Part shown: positions 46,201 to 56,227 of the stretch, one piece after another
Position numbering within the stretch: position 1 is the stretch's first letter
How the letters are laid out: the number at the start of each line of letters is the position of its first letter
Assembly: GCA_900467685.1 (NCBI GenBank)
Contig: UBQX01000007.1
Location: 186,001-250,000 of the forward strand
DNA length: 64,000 nucleotides
Source of the DNA: Hyphomicrobiales bacterium
GTDB lineage: Bacteria > Pseudomonadota > Alphaproteobacteria > Rhizobiales > Rhizobiaceae
Reading direction: 5' to 3'
The notes under the pieces: generated by a model
Seen by the model: the letters and a program-made list of their open reading frames with translations, nothing else
Databases searched by the model: none
Told to the model about the DNA's origin: nothing
Translations under genes and position numbers: made by a program

Positions 46201-47275
46201 GATTGAGGATGACGGCCGAATAGGTCGGTAGCGGCTTGCCGATCGTGACCGGCTTGTCGGGCGTCAGCACGGCCATGGTCGCGGTGACGGTCGCTTCCGT
46301 CGGGCCATAGGTGTTGAGGATCTTGCGCTTCTCGGTCGCCCAGCGTGCAACGAGGTTCTGCGGACAGGCTTCGCCACCGACGAGGATGAGGCGCAGGCTC
46401 GGCACGTCGCTTTCCATGGATGACAGCAGCGTCGGGCTGCAGGCCATGCAGGTGATCTCGTGCTCGCGCAGGAATTCGGCGAGTTCTTCGCCAACCAGCG
46501 TCATCTGCCCGGCCGCCGGAACGATGGTCGCGCCGGCTGCGAAAGGAACCCAGATTTCCTCCGAGGAGAAGTCAAAGGCGATCGTCATGCCCTGATAGAC
46601 GCGGTCGGACGGCTTATAGCCATAGGAATGGGCGGCAACGCGCACGAAGTTGCAGATGCTCTGGTGGCGGATCACCACGCCCTTGGGCTTGCCGGTCGTG
46701 CCGGAGGTGTAGAGGATGTAGCAGGTGTCATCCGTCGAGGTCGCGACCTCGGAGGCCGAAAGCGGCGATGCGTCCTTGGCATCGACCTCTTCACCGGCGC
46801 GGTCGATCAGCAGGGTGTCGATCGAGAGCTGGCTGGCCTTTTCGAGATAGCCTTCGATGGTCAGAACCAGGCGGATGCCGGCATCCTCGACGATCAGCGC
46901 CATGCGCTCCGGCGGGAAGGCGGTCGCCAGCGGCACGAAGGCGGCACCCGCCTTCATGACGGCGAGAACGGCGATGTAGGTTTCGGCCGAGCGATCGAGC
47001 AACAGCGCCACACGGTCGCCGGCGCGCACGCCCTTTTCGATCAGCACGCGGGCCAACTGGTTGGCGCGGCGGTCCATTTCGGCATAGGTCCAGGTGCGCC
47101 CTGCGGAAATGACGGCAGGATGAGAAGCCGCACTTTCAGCCTTCTGCGAGAAGACGCGGTCCAGACGCTCGCCGGGGCGACCCTCGTCCGCGAAATTGTC
47201 ACCGAGAAGAACCTGGCGGTCTCCCAGCCACCCACGCTCGTTTTTTTCAGCGTTTGATCGGGTTGCCGACGTCAT
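43223..47275 (-). CDS. Pls/PosA-family single-module NRPS with membrane and beta-helix tail
   Basis: Giant membrane enzyme of 1350 aa from ATG 47275 (GGAG 8 bases upstream; ATG 47281 possible). Adenylation domain (about 35-535): YILYTSGTTGKPKGVV, FDFSSEEIW, NTYGPTEATV, YRTGDL, catalytic Lys522. Carrier domain (about 545-615) with phosphopantetheine Ser580 in DDLGANSLLL. The rest alternates hydrophobic helices with three left-handed beta-helix (hexapeptide) acyltransferase-like domains (around 760-850, 1040-1120 and 1240-1350). This is the architecture of epsilon-polylysine synthetase Pls and PosA. It may condense a basic amino acid onto an amine or polymerise it; the product is unknown. No thioesterase is present. 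Confidence 0.9.
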   Translation of the reverse strand: MTSATRSNAEKNERGWLGDRQVLLGDNFADEGRPGERLDRVFSQKAESAASHPAVISAGRTWTYAEMDRRANQLARVLIEKGVRAGDRVALLLDRSAETYIAVLAVMKAGAAFVPLATAFPPERMALIVEDAGIRLVLTIEGYLEKASQLSIDTLLIDRAGEEVDAKDASPLSASEVATSTDDTCYILYTSGTTGKPKGVVIRHQSICNFVRVAAHSYGYKPSDRVYQGMTIAFDFSSEEIWVPFAAGATIVPAAGQMTLVGEELAEFLREHEITCMACSPTLLSSMESDVPSLRLILVGGEACPQNLVARWATEKRKILNTYGPTEATVTATMAVLTPDKPVTIGKPLPTYSAVILNPEKPELMPVGEMGELGLAGIGVAVGYLNRPELNEEKFINDFLDLPNNPSHRIYRTGDLCVINADGDVEYHGRIDTQVKIRGYRIETGEIEAILLDQPQIAQAAVTTFEVQPGRVELVGYYALKSGVGELDRLTLTRELKRRLPDYMVPKFLEQLDAMPMTVSDKIDTRRLPKPSLSRVSDNRSKFLPSTEDERFLAAALADVLKADEVYVEDNFFDDLGANSLLLAHFCSRVRTRKEWAATSMRDIYANPSIGQLIKHLGSEDAPEPLADEIVLTHRASNFAYWATGAAQLAFYGVYTYVGLWLFNYGLMWLYEKLDEPLALYIRCVILSGAVFFAMTGFSVAAKWILVGRWKEEIFPIWSWRYYRFWVVKTLIRTAPVVLFRGSPLYSLYLKLLGAKLGSSTAIESKSVPVCTDLISIGENTILRKETLIPGFRAEAGYIHTGRITIGRDAFVGVGSALDIDTRMGDGSQLGHGSSLQRGQVIPDGEHWHGSPAVKSNADYSKVRGVTLSRARRIIYEAVQLIFLFTVLTPLPLIIQTYWENVGDGYQETIGLVAIGALVVELGGFAFALLLAIGVPRLFRHFLEPGKTYSLYGVHYFMQSVTETVSNSRLMNLLFGDSSAIVHYIRAIGWNLNTVVQTGSNFGTNTQHDNPFMCDLGSRTMVSDGLYMINVHKSASSFSLSPTRIGDDNYFGNNIYYPPDGKTGNNVLLGTKVMVPIEGPVRENIGLLGSPPFEIPRMVKRDLDLIQGVTEEDRRARLPRKNRYNLWTGILFLGAQFLALFIALAVWDRALNYYTEWGGTGLFIATVIVTTFEIIMYILIERASLGFGKLKPMTTTIYEERFWRHERHWKLSDSPIMYLFAGTPFRPLILRALGVKIGKRVYDGGSNLTERSLVEIGDDATLNEGCVIQAHSLEEGAFKSDYIRIGKGCTLGPAAFVHYGVVMGEGSIADTDSFVMKGEALEPNTIWRGNPAKLHSVITPIREGAARTKG

Positions 47276-47663
47276 GCGCATAACTCCAAAGGCATGTTCA
47301 AGCCAAAAGACCCTCTGCGCACACGGGCTGAGGCCCCGGCACATGGCGGTTGTCAATATTGTGATAATCGGCGTTGCATTACTCCGATTTCGAAGGCATG
47401 CAAGCGAAATCGGCACCCGGAAGGCCTGTGTGACAAAACCTTCACGTTCCCGAGTCGCCCGCTCCATCTCCTCCGTCAGACAATGACAATGGGGCGATAG
47501 TCCGGCGACCTCCCGCTCCGACGTGAAACTTTTTCGTGACGATCGGCCAAGAAGCGGCCGCGCGGACAAACGGAAGGCCGGGATGCATTTCCGCATCCCG
47601 GCCTCAGGTCCGCCGCAGTGCCACCCCGGCGAGCCGGAGCGGCCTCCATGCAAGCCTATTGGC
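47276..47663. other. 388-base intergenic region between Pls-like gene and glp operon
   Basis: No gene is seen. It contains the promoter side of the Pls-like gene (AT-richer TTGTCAATATTGTGATAATC near 47350) and, near 47576-47603, the terminator of the glp operon. A continuous open frame reading from the Pls-like gene through this DNA has no start signal or domain. Confidence 0.6.
47576..47603 (-). terminator. Terminator of the glp operon
   Basis: Perfect 11-bp stem GGCCGGGATGC / GCATCCCGGCC with a 6-base loop, 60 bases beyond the glpV stop; on the minus strand it is followed by TTCCGTTTGTCC. Confidence 0.75.
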
Positions 47664-49388
<1,725 letters not shown>

Positions 49389-49496
49389 AATTACCCTCCC
49401 ATTGGTCAGCGATTGCATCTTGTCTCGCGATGAAGGCCCCTCCAGGCCGTCCCGCAATTTCAGGTATTCGGCGTATTCACGCCGCAGCGCATGACC

Positions 49497-49784
49497 TCAC
49501 ACGAACAGGAAGACGCAAATTGCGTAACCCGCCGAGAGGAGTAGCGCCCACCACAGGCTTGCGTCCATCAGACCAAGCCATGCGATATGGATGAAGGCTG
49601 CACCGAGCAGCGAAATAAAGAGACGGTCGCCGCGCGTCGTTTCGAAGCGCAGGATGCCAGTGCGCGGATTGCCGCCGGGCGAGACATATTCCCAGATGCC
49701 CATGCAGACGATGAGGAAGAGGATCGCGAGGAAGAACCCTGCCGTCGGCCATGTCCAGGCCATCCATGTGAAGTTGAGGTTCAT
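49497..49784 (-). CDS. glpU: GlpU, small DUF2160 membrane protein of the glycerol transporter
   Basis: Membrane protein of 95 aa with three hydrophobic helices (TAGFFLAILFLIVCMGIWEY, LFISLLGAAFIHIAWLGLMD, LLLSAGYAICVFLFV) and the DUF2160 segment SPGGNPRTGILRFETTRGDRLF. It is a conserved part of the rhizobial glycerol ABC operon; its role in transport is not defined. Starts 3 bases after glpQ. Confidence 0.9.
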   Translation of the reverse strand: MNLNFTWMAWTWPTAGFFLAILFLIVCMGIWEYVSPGGNPRTGILRFETTRGDRLFISLLGAAFIHIAWLGLMDASLWWALLLSAGYAICVFLFV

Positions 49785-49787
49785 GAC

Positions 49788-50612
49788 TTACACCCTCCCC
49801 AGTGCGAAGCCCTTGGCGATGTAGTTGCGCACGAAATAGATGACGAGCGCCCCGGGAACGAGCGTCAGCACGCCGGCCGCTGCCAGCAATCCCCAGTCCA
49901 TCCCCGCCGCCGACACCGTGCGCGTCATGGTCGCCGCAATCGGCTTGGCGTCCGTCGTCGTCAGCGTACGGGCAATCAGCAATTCCACCCACGAGAACAT
50001 GAAGCAGAAGAAGGCGGCCACGCCGACGCCCGAGGCAATCAGCGGCATGAAGATCTTGAAGAAGAAGCGCGGGAACGAGTAGCCGTCGATATAGGCCGTC
50101 TCGTCGATCTCCTTCGGCACGCCCGACATGAAGCCTTCGAGGATCCACACCGCCAGCGGCACGTTGAACAGGCAGTGCGCCAGCGCAACGGCGATATGCG
50201 TGTCGATGAGGCCGAAGGCTGAATAGAGCTGGAAGAAGGGCAGTGCGAAGACCGCCGGCGGTGCCATGCGGTTGGTCAAGAGCCAGAAGAACAGGTGCTT
50301 GTCGCCGAGGAACCGGTAGCGCGAGAAGGCATAGGCCGCGGGCAGAGCCACCGCGACGGAAATGATCGTATTCTGAACCACATAGATGATCGAGTTGATG
50401 TAGCCGGAATACCAGGAACTGTCGGTGAAGATCGTCTTGTAATTCGCAAGCGTCGGCGCATGCGGATAGATCGTCATCGTCGAGATGATTTCCTCGTTCG
50501 TCTTGAAGCTCATGTTGACCAGCCAGTAGATCGGCAGGAGCAGGAAGACGATGTAAAGCGTCGGCACGAGCCAGGAGAGGCGTGCAGCGGTGGATGTGTT
50601 GGACGTACTCAT
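49788..50612 (-). CDS. glpQ: GlpQ, glycerol ABC transporter permease
   Basis: Inner-membrane permease of 274 aa, MalG-like, six helices (LVPTLYIVFLLLPIYWLVN at the start). The coupling loop reads EIDETAYIDGYSFPRFFFKIFMPLIASG. It lies 15 bases after glpP. In this operon glpQ denotes a permease, not the glycerophosphodiesterase of enteric bacteria. Confidence 0.93.
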   Translation of the reverse strand: MSTSNTSTAARLSWLVPTLYIVFLLLPIYWLVNMSFKTNEEIISTMTIYPHAPTLANYKTIFTDSSWYSGYINSIIYVVQNTIISVAVALPAAYAFSRYRFLGDKHLFFWLLTNRMAPPAVFALPFFQLYSAFGLIDTHIAVALAHCLFNVPLAVWILEGFMSGVPKEIDETAYIDGYSFPRFFFKIFMPLIASGVGVAAFFCFMFSWVELLIARTLTTTDAKPIAATMTRTVSAAGMDWGLLAAAGVLTLVPGALVIYFVRNYIAKGFALGRV

Positions 50613-50627
50613 CTGTTGCCCTCCCCC

Positions 50628-51494
<867 letters not shown>

Positions 51495-51496
51495 GA

Positions 51497-52567
51497 TCAA
51501 GCCTCCATGCCCACGCGCCAGGAATTGGCATAGATGCCGATGGCACCCGGCTCGAACCGTGCGCCGGCATCCGCCGGGATCTCCTGATCCTCATCGAGAA
51601 CGATGGAGAGCGGGTGCCCTGCAAAGCGGGCGCGAACGATCTTCTGCCGCCCGATATCCTCCACCTTGTCGATGGCAATCGGCATGCCGCCGCGCTCCAG
51701 ACGGACGAATTCGGGGCGGATGCCCAGTTCGATACGCCCCTCGCCCGCGACCTTAGGCGCTCCGGCCAGCGCGATCTCCTGCCCGCCGATGACCGCCATG
51801 CGACCCTGAACCTGAGCCGGCATGACATTCATGCCAGGCGAGCCGATGAAATAGCCGACGAATGTGTGGCTCGGCCGCTCGAAGAGTTCGGTCGGCGTGC
51901 CGATTTGGACGATCTCGCCCTCGTACATGACGACGACCTTGTCGGCGAAGGTCAGCGCTTCCGTCTGGTCATGGGTCACATAGACCATGGTGAAGCCGGA
52001 GCTGCGATGCAGTTGCTTCAGCTGCGAACGCAGCATCCACTTCAGATGCGGATCGATGACCGTCAGCGGCTCGTCGAAGAGGATGGCGTTGACGTCGGCG
52101 CGGACAAGGCCGCGCGCCAGCGAGATCTTCTGCTTCTGGTCGGCCGTCAGGCCGCGCGCCCGTTGCTTCGCCATGCTTTCAAGATCGGTCATGGCGAGGA
52201 TTTCGCGCACGCGCTTGTCGACCTGAACTTCCGGCACATGCCGGTTGCGAAGCGGAAAGGCGAGATTGTCGTAGACCGTCATCGTGTCGTAGACGACCGG
52301 GAACTGGAAAACCTGGGCGATATTGCGCGCTTCGGTCGGCAGGTCGGTGACGTCGACGCCGTTGAAGGCGATGCGGCCGCCCGACGGGCGGATGAGGCCC
52401 GAAATGATGTTCAACAGCGTGGTCTTGCCGCAGCCGGATGGGCCGAGCAGCGCATAGGCGCCGCCGTCTTCCCATTCGTGATGCACTTCCTTCAGCGCAT
52501 AGTCACCGCGGGCTTCTGCTTCGGGGCTATAGGCGTGGCGGATATGGTCGAGCGTGATGCGTGCCAT
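51497..52567 (-). CDS. glpT: GlpT, glycerol ABC transporter ATP-binding protein
   Basis: MalK/UgpC-type ATPase of 356 aa: Walker A GPSGCGKTTL, Q-loop region VFQFPVVYDTMTVYDNL, signature variant GLTADQKQKISLARGL, Walker B AILFDEPLTVIDPHLK, switch VTHDQTEAL, and a C-terminal TOBE domain with GSPGMNVMP. The signature loop lacks the usual LSGGQ (reads LTADQ), a deviation shared by this rhizobial subgroup as far as I know. Forms a heterodimer with GlpS. Not the glycerol-3-phosphate antiporter of the same name. Confidence 0.92.
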   Translation of the reverse strand: MARITLDHIRHAYSPEAEARGDYALKEVHHEWEDGGAYALLGPSGCGKTTLLNIISGLIRPSGGRIAFNGVDVTDLPTEARNIAQVFQFPVVYDTMTVYDNLAFPLRNRHVPEVQVDKRVREILAMTDLESMAKQRARGLTADQKQKISLARGLVRADVNAILFDEPLTVIDPHLKWMLRSQLKQLHRSSGFTMVYVTHDQTEALTFADKVVVMYEGEIVQIGTPTELFERPSHTFVGYFIGSPGMNVMPAQVQGRMAVIGGQEIALAGAPKVAGEGRIELGIRPEFVRLERGGMPIAIDKVEDIGRQKIVRARFAGHPLSIVLDEDQEIPADAGARFEPGAIGIYANSWRVGMEA

Positions 52568-52580
52568 GTCGTCTCTCCCC

Positions 52581-53663
52581 TCACCCTTCCGCCGGCGCCG
52601 GCGCGCCGATCGCCCGGCCTGCCGCGTCGAACGCCATCAGATGGCGCGTGTCGAGATAGACCTGCATGTCCAGATCGGGCTCGAATTCATACACCCCGCG
52701 CGCCAGCATGACCCAGCGCTCTGAGCCGAAATCGATGTGAATGAAGCTCTCAGAACCCGCGATTTCCGAGATCGCCGTATGCACGGCGATCGGCTGGCGC
52801 GCATGCGCCGTTGCAGCCGGAAAGAGATGATGCGGCTGGAAGCCGATGGTGACAGGCCCCTCCGGGATGCCGGTGAGATGGGCCGGCACATCAACGAACA
52901 CGCGGTCGCCGACAAGGAACTGCCCGCCCCGGCGAACCACCTGGGCGATGTTGAGCGGCGGGTCGGCGAAGGTGCGCGCCGTCAGCAAGTCTGCCGGACG
53001 GCGATAGACGTCGATCGTCCTGCCGAATTGCGTGATGCGGCCTTCGCTCATGGTCGCCGTGTTGCCGCCGAGAAGCAGCGCCTCGGAAGGCTCCGTCGTT
53101 GCATAGACGAAGATCGCGCCGGATTCGGCAAAGATTTTCGGAAGCTCGTCGCGCAGTTCCTCGCGCAGCTTGTAGTCGAGATTGGCCAGCGGCTCGTCGA
53201 GCAGGACCAGGCTCGCCTTCTTGACGATGGCGCGGGCAAGCGCCGTGCGCTGCTGCTGGCCCCCAGACAGGTTGAGCGGCGTGCGCTCCAGATAGGGCGT
53301 GAGTTTGAGGATTTCCGCGGCCTTGCGGACTTCGCGGTCGATGGTGGATGCATCCGCGCCGGAGATGCGCATCGGCGAAGCGATGTTCTCATAGACCGTC
53401 AGGAGCGGATAATTGATGAACTGCTGGTAGACCATCGCGACATTGCGCTTCTGCACGGGCGCACCCGTCACATCGACGCCGTCGAACAGGATCGCGCCTT
53501 CGGTCGGGCGATCAAGCCCCGCCATCAGTCGCATCAGCGATGTCTTGCCCGAAAGCGTCGGGCCAAGCAGCACGTTCAGCGTCCCGCGCTCAAGCGTCAG
53601 GCTTGTCGGATGGATATGCATATCCTTCCCGACGCGCTTCGATACGTTGCGTAATTCCAGCAT
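52581..53663 (-). CDS. glpS: GlpS, glycerol ABC transporter ATP-binding protein
   Basis: Second ATPase subunit, 360 aa. Walker A appears as GPTLSGKTSL, Q-loop VYQQFINYPLLTVYEN, standard signature LNLSGGQQQRTALARAI, Walker B LVLLDEPLANLDYKLREEL; the switch region reads YATTEPSEALLLG, so the usual switch His is replaced by Thr. TOBE-type C-terminus follows. Together with GlpT (which has the His but a degenerate signature) it looks like an asymmetric ATPase pair. Confidence 0.92.
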   Translation of the reverse strand: MLELRNVSKRVGKDMHIHPTSLTLERGTLNVLLGPTLSGKTSLMRLMAGLDRPTEGAILFDGVDVTGAPVQKRNVAMVYQQFINYPLLTVYENIASPMRISGADASTIDREVRKAAEILKLTPYLERTPLNLSGGQQQRTALARAIVKKASLVLLDEPLANLDYKLREELRDELPKIFAESGAIFVYATTEPSEALLLGGNTATMSEGRITQFGRTIDVYRRPADLLTARTFADPPLNIAQVVRRGGQFLVGDRVFVDVPAHLTGIPEGPVTIGFQPHHLFPAATAHARQPIAVHTAISEIAGSESFIHIDFGSERWVMLARGVYEFEPDLDMQVYLDTRHLMAFDAAGRAIGAPAPAEG

Positions 53664-53690
53664 TGAATCCAGCCCCCTCCCTGGGCGGGA

Positions 53691-55220
53691 TCAGCTGGCA
53701 GCCTTGACGCGGCTGCCCGCAATTCCCTCCAGATAGTGTTCAAGCGCTGCGACCGCCTCCGGCCCCAGATGCAAGCCCTGCTTGGTGCGCCGCCACAGGA
53801 TGTCCTGCGCCGTATGCGCCCACTCGTTGTCGATCAGGAACCGCACTTCCGCTTCGTAAAGCGTTCCTCCGAAGTGCTGGCCGAGATCGGCAATGCTACC
53901 GGCCTTGCCAAGAATATCCGCGGCGCGAGTGCCGTAGCAGCGCACGAGGCGCTCGGCATGGCCGCGGGAAATGAATGAGTAGGTCTTCTGAAGGGCATCC
54001 GCCTGAGCCGCAGCACCCCGTGCCGAAAAGTTGCCGCCCGGCAGGTGCGAACCGGCCGTCCAGGGCTTTCCCTTCGCGCCGATGGAATCGCTGATCTTCT
54101 CGAGCGCATGCTCGGCAAGACGCCGATAGGTCGTCAGCTTGCCGCCAAAGACGTTGAGAAGCGGCGCTGTCCCTTCGCCGCCATCAACCTTCAAGACGTA
54201 GTCTCGCGTGGCTTCCTGCGCCTTCGAGGCACCATCGTCGAAGAGCGGGCGCACGCCGGAATAGGTCCAGACGATATCCTCGCGGCGCACCGGCTCGGCA
54301 AAATATTCGCTGGCTGCGTTGCAGAGATAATCCGTCTCCTCACCGCTGATCGCGACATCGCGCGGATCGCCGGTGAAATCGCGGTCCGTGGTCCCGATGA
54401 GCGTGAAGTCCTGCTCGTAAGGGATTGCAAAGATGATGCGATTGTCCGGATTCTGGAAGAAATAGGCGCGCGGATCGTTGAACTTCTTGCGCACGACGAT
54501 ATGGCTGCCCTGCACGAGGCGCACATTCTTCGCATCGTTGCGACCGACGACACCGGCCAGCACCTTGTCGACCCAGGGGCCGGCGGCGTTGACGAGCATG
54601 CGGGCCTGCCAGGTCTGCTGCTCGCCCGTATCGACATTGCGGGTCTCCACGACCCAGAGGCCAGCCTCGCGGCGGGCGCTGACGACTTCCGTCCGGTTGA
54701 AGATCTGCGCGCCGCGGTCGGCGGCATCGCGGGCGTTGAGCACGACCATGCGCGCATCGTCCACCCAGCCGTCGGAATATTCGAAGGCCTTGGCGAAGAG
54801 CGGCTTCAGCGGCTTGCCGGCCGGGTCGCGGCACAGGTCCAGCGTCTTGGTCGCCGGCAGCAGCTTGCGGCCGCCGAGATGGTCATAGATGAAGAGGCCG
54901 AGGCGGATGAGCCATGCCGGTCGGATGCCGCCCTTCTGGAACGGCAGAACGAAGCGCATCGGCCAGATGACATGCGGCGCCATCGCCCAGAGGATTTCGC
55001 GCTCCATCAGCGCTTCGCGAACCAGCCGGAATTCGTAATATTCAAGATAGCGCAGGCCGCCATGGATGAGCTTGGTCGAACCGGAAGACGTGCCGGAGGC
55101 GAAGTCGCCCTTCTCGGCCAGCACGACAGAGTAGCCGCGGCCGACAGCGTCGCGCGCGATCCCGCAGCCGTTGATGCCGCCGCCGATAACAAAGATGTCG
55201 TGAACCTGACCGCCTGCCAT
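53691..55220 (-). CDS. glpD: GlpD, aerobic glycerol-3-phosphate dehydrogenase
   Basis: FAD enzyme of 509 aa bound to the inner membrane, oxidising glycerol-3-phosphate to dihydroxyacetone phosphate and feeding electrons to quinone. FAD motif IFVIGGGINGCGIARDAVGRG, then SGTSSGSTKLIHGGLRYLEYYEF, VNAAGPWVDKVL and VFGGKLTTYRRLAEHAL. ATG 55220 follows GAGGTTGAG; an upstream in-frame ATG at 55271 would add 17 residues without similarity. Second gene of the glp operon. A glycerol kinase is not seen in the window. Confidence 0.95.
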   Translation of the reverse strand: MAGGQVHDIFVIGGGINGCGIARDAVGRGYSVVLAEKGDFASGTSSGSTKLIHGGLRYLEYYEFRLVREALMEREILWAMAPHVIWPMRFVLPFQKGGIRPAWLIRLGLFIYDHLGGRKLLPATKTLDLCRDPAGKPLKPLFAKAFEYSDGWVDDARMVVLNARDAADRGAQIFNRTEVVSARREAGLWVVETRNVDTGEQQTWQARMLVNAAGPWVDKVLAGVVGRNDAKNVRLVQGSHIVVRKKFNDPRAYFFQNPDNRIIFAIPYEQDFTLIGTTDRDFTGDPRDVAISGEETDYLCNAASEYFAEPVRREDIVWTYSGVRPLFDDGASKAQEATRDYVLKVDGGEGTAPLLNVFGGKLTTYRRLAEHALEKISDSIGAKGKPWTAGSHLPGGNFSARGAAAQADALQKTYSFISRGHAERLVRCYGTRAADILGKAGSIADLGQHFGGTLYEAEVRFLIDNEWAHTAQDILWRRTKQGLHLGPEAVAALEHYLEGIAGSRVKAAS

Positions 55221-55279
55221 CTCAACCTCGTCTTTCGCACCGCAACAATTTATTGCATTCGCGAAATCCATTATATAGG

Positions 55280-55308
55280 AAACGAAATTGAAACGAATGT
55301 CAAACGAA
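55280..55308. promoter_or_regulatory. Three helically phased AAACGAA repeats, candidate GlpR operator
   Basis: AAACGAA occurs at 55280-55286, 55291-55297 and 55302-55308, exactly 11 bases apart, in the glpR-glpD gap 60-88 bases upstream of the glpD start. On the minus (coding) strand the unit reads TTCGTTT, sharing the TTCG core of E. coli GlpR half-sites. Confidence 0.6.
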
Positions 55309-55311
55309 AGT

Positions 55312-56094
55312 TTATCGACCTTCGTTGTCCACAGCGCGCGTTTCGATCAGCCGGACATCGTTCTCCGCGCAAATTTCGCGGACGCGGGCTATCGGACAGT
55401 GGTCGGTGATGAACGTGTTGATCTGCGAGATATGCCCGATCCGCACCGGCGCGGTGCGTTCGAACTTGGCGGAATCGGTGACCAGAATCACATGTCGGGC
55501 GTTGGCGATGATGGCCTGCGCGACCTTCACTTCGCGATAGTCGAAGTCGAGAAGCGCGCCGTCCTCGTCGATGGCGGACACGCCGATGACGGCGAAATCC
55601 ACCTTGAACTGCCGGATGAAATCGACCGCCGCCTCGCCGACGATCCCGCCGTCCGAGCCGCGCACGACACCGCCCGCAATCACCACCTCGATTGCAGGAT
55701 AGACTCGCAAGCGGTTGGCGACATTGATATTATTGGTAATCACCATCAGTTCGTGGTGGTCGCTCAGCGCCTCGCCCACGGCCTCGGTCGTCGTGCCGAT
55801 ATTGATGAAAAGCGAGGCATTGTCGGGAATGAGCGCCGCCGCCGCCCGCCCGATATCCTGCTTCTCGGCTGCTGCCATCGCGCGGCGCTGCTCGTATTTC
55901 AGGTTCTCGGTGCCGCTCGGGAAGAGCGCGCCGCCGTGGATGCGCGATAGCACCCTGGCATCGCACAGATCGTTCAGGTCCTTGCGGATGGTCTGGGGGG
56001 TGACGGAGAAGAGTGTGGCCAGTTCCTCGACATAGACCCGGCCCTTCGACTTGGCCAGCGCCACGATCTCATCCTGCCGTGCCGAGAAAATCAT
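55312..56094 (-). CDS. glpR: GlpR, DeoR-family repressor of the glycerol operon
   Basis: Regulator of 260 aa; N-terminal DeoR HTH (RQDEIVALAKSKGRVYVEELA, FSVTPQTIRKDLNDLCDARVLSRIHGGA) and C-terminal sensor domain (LFINIGTTTEAVGEAL, VITNNINVANRL, VIAGGVVRGSDGGIVGE, DSAKFERTAPVRIG). ATG 56094 follows a strong GGGGAGGG site; the longer open frame upstream is not supported. Expected to release DNA on binding glycerol-3-phosphate. First gene of the glp cluster, 91 bases before glpD with phased repeats between. Confidence 0.93.
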   Translation of the reverse strand: MIFSARQDEIVALAKSKGRVYVEELATLFSVTPQTIRKDLNDLCDARVLSRIHGGALFPSGTENLKYEQRRAMAAAEKQDIGRAAAALIPDNASLFINIGTTTEAVGEALSDHHELMVITNNINVANRLRVYPAIEVVIAGGVVRGSDGGIVGEAAVDFIRQFKVDFAVIGVSAIDEDGALLDFDYREVKVAQAIIANARHVILVTDSAKFERTAPVRIGHISQINTFITDHCPIARVREICAENDVRLIETRAVDNEGR

Positions 56095-56109
56095 CGAAGT
56101 CCCTCCCCT

Positions 56110-56116
56110 TTCGTTT
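56110..56116. promoter_or_regulatory. Additional AAACGAA/TTCGTTT unit before glpR
   Basis: One copy of the same heptamer found upstream of glpD, here in opposite orientation and just before the glpR ribosome binding site, suggesting autoregulation of glpR. Confidence 0.35.
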
Positions 56117-56173
56117 TGCTTCAGATTACAGATTTCCGAACACAGTTCAAAGCATTCTGAATTGCGTATGATA

Positions 56174-56205
56174 AAGCCGCAGCGCTCTTTCGAACGCCGC
56201 GGCTT
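56174..56205 (-). terminator. Terminator of the RND efflux operon
   Basis: AAGCCGC / GCGGCTT stem (7 bp) extended after one mismatch by GCG/CGC; on the minus strand it is followed by TAT and lies 23 bases beyond the RND stop. Confidence 0.65.
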
Positions 56206-56227
56206 GCAGCGGGTTGGCCCTGAAGCC

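Noticed and set aside
47282-47653. N-terminal extension of the Pls-like protein to 1476 aa
   Set aside because: No domain or ribosome site and it crosses the glp terminator; ATG 47275 fits the family.
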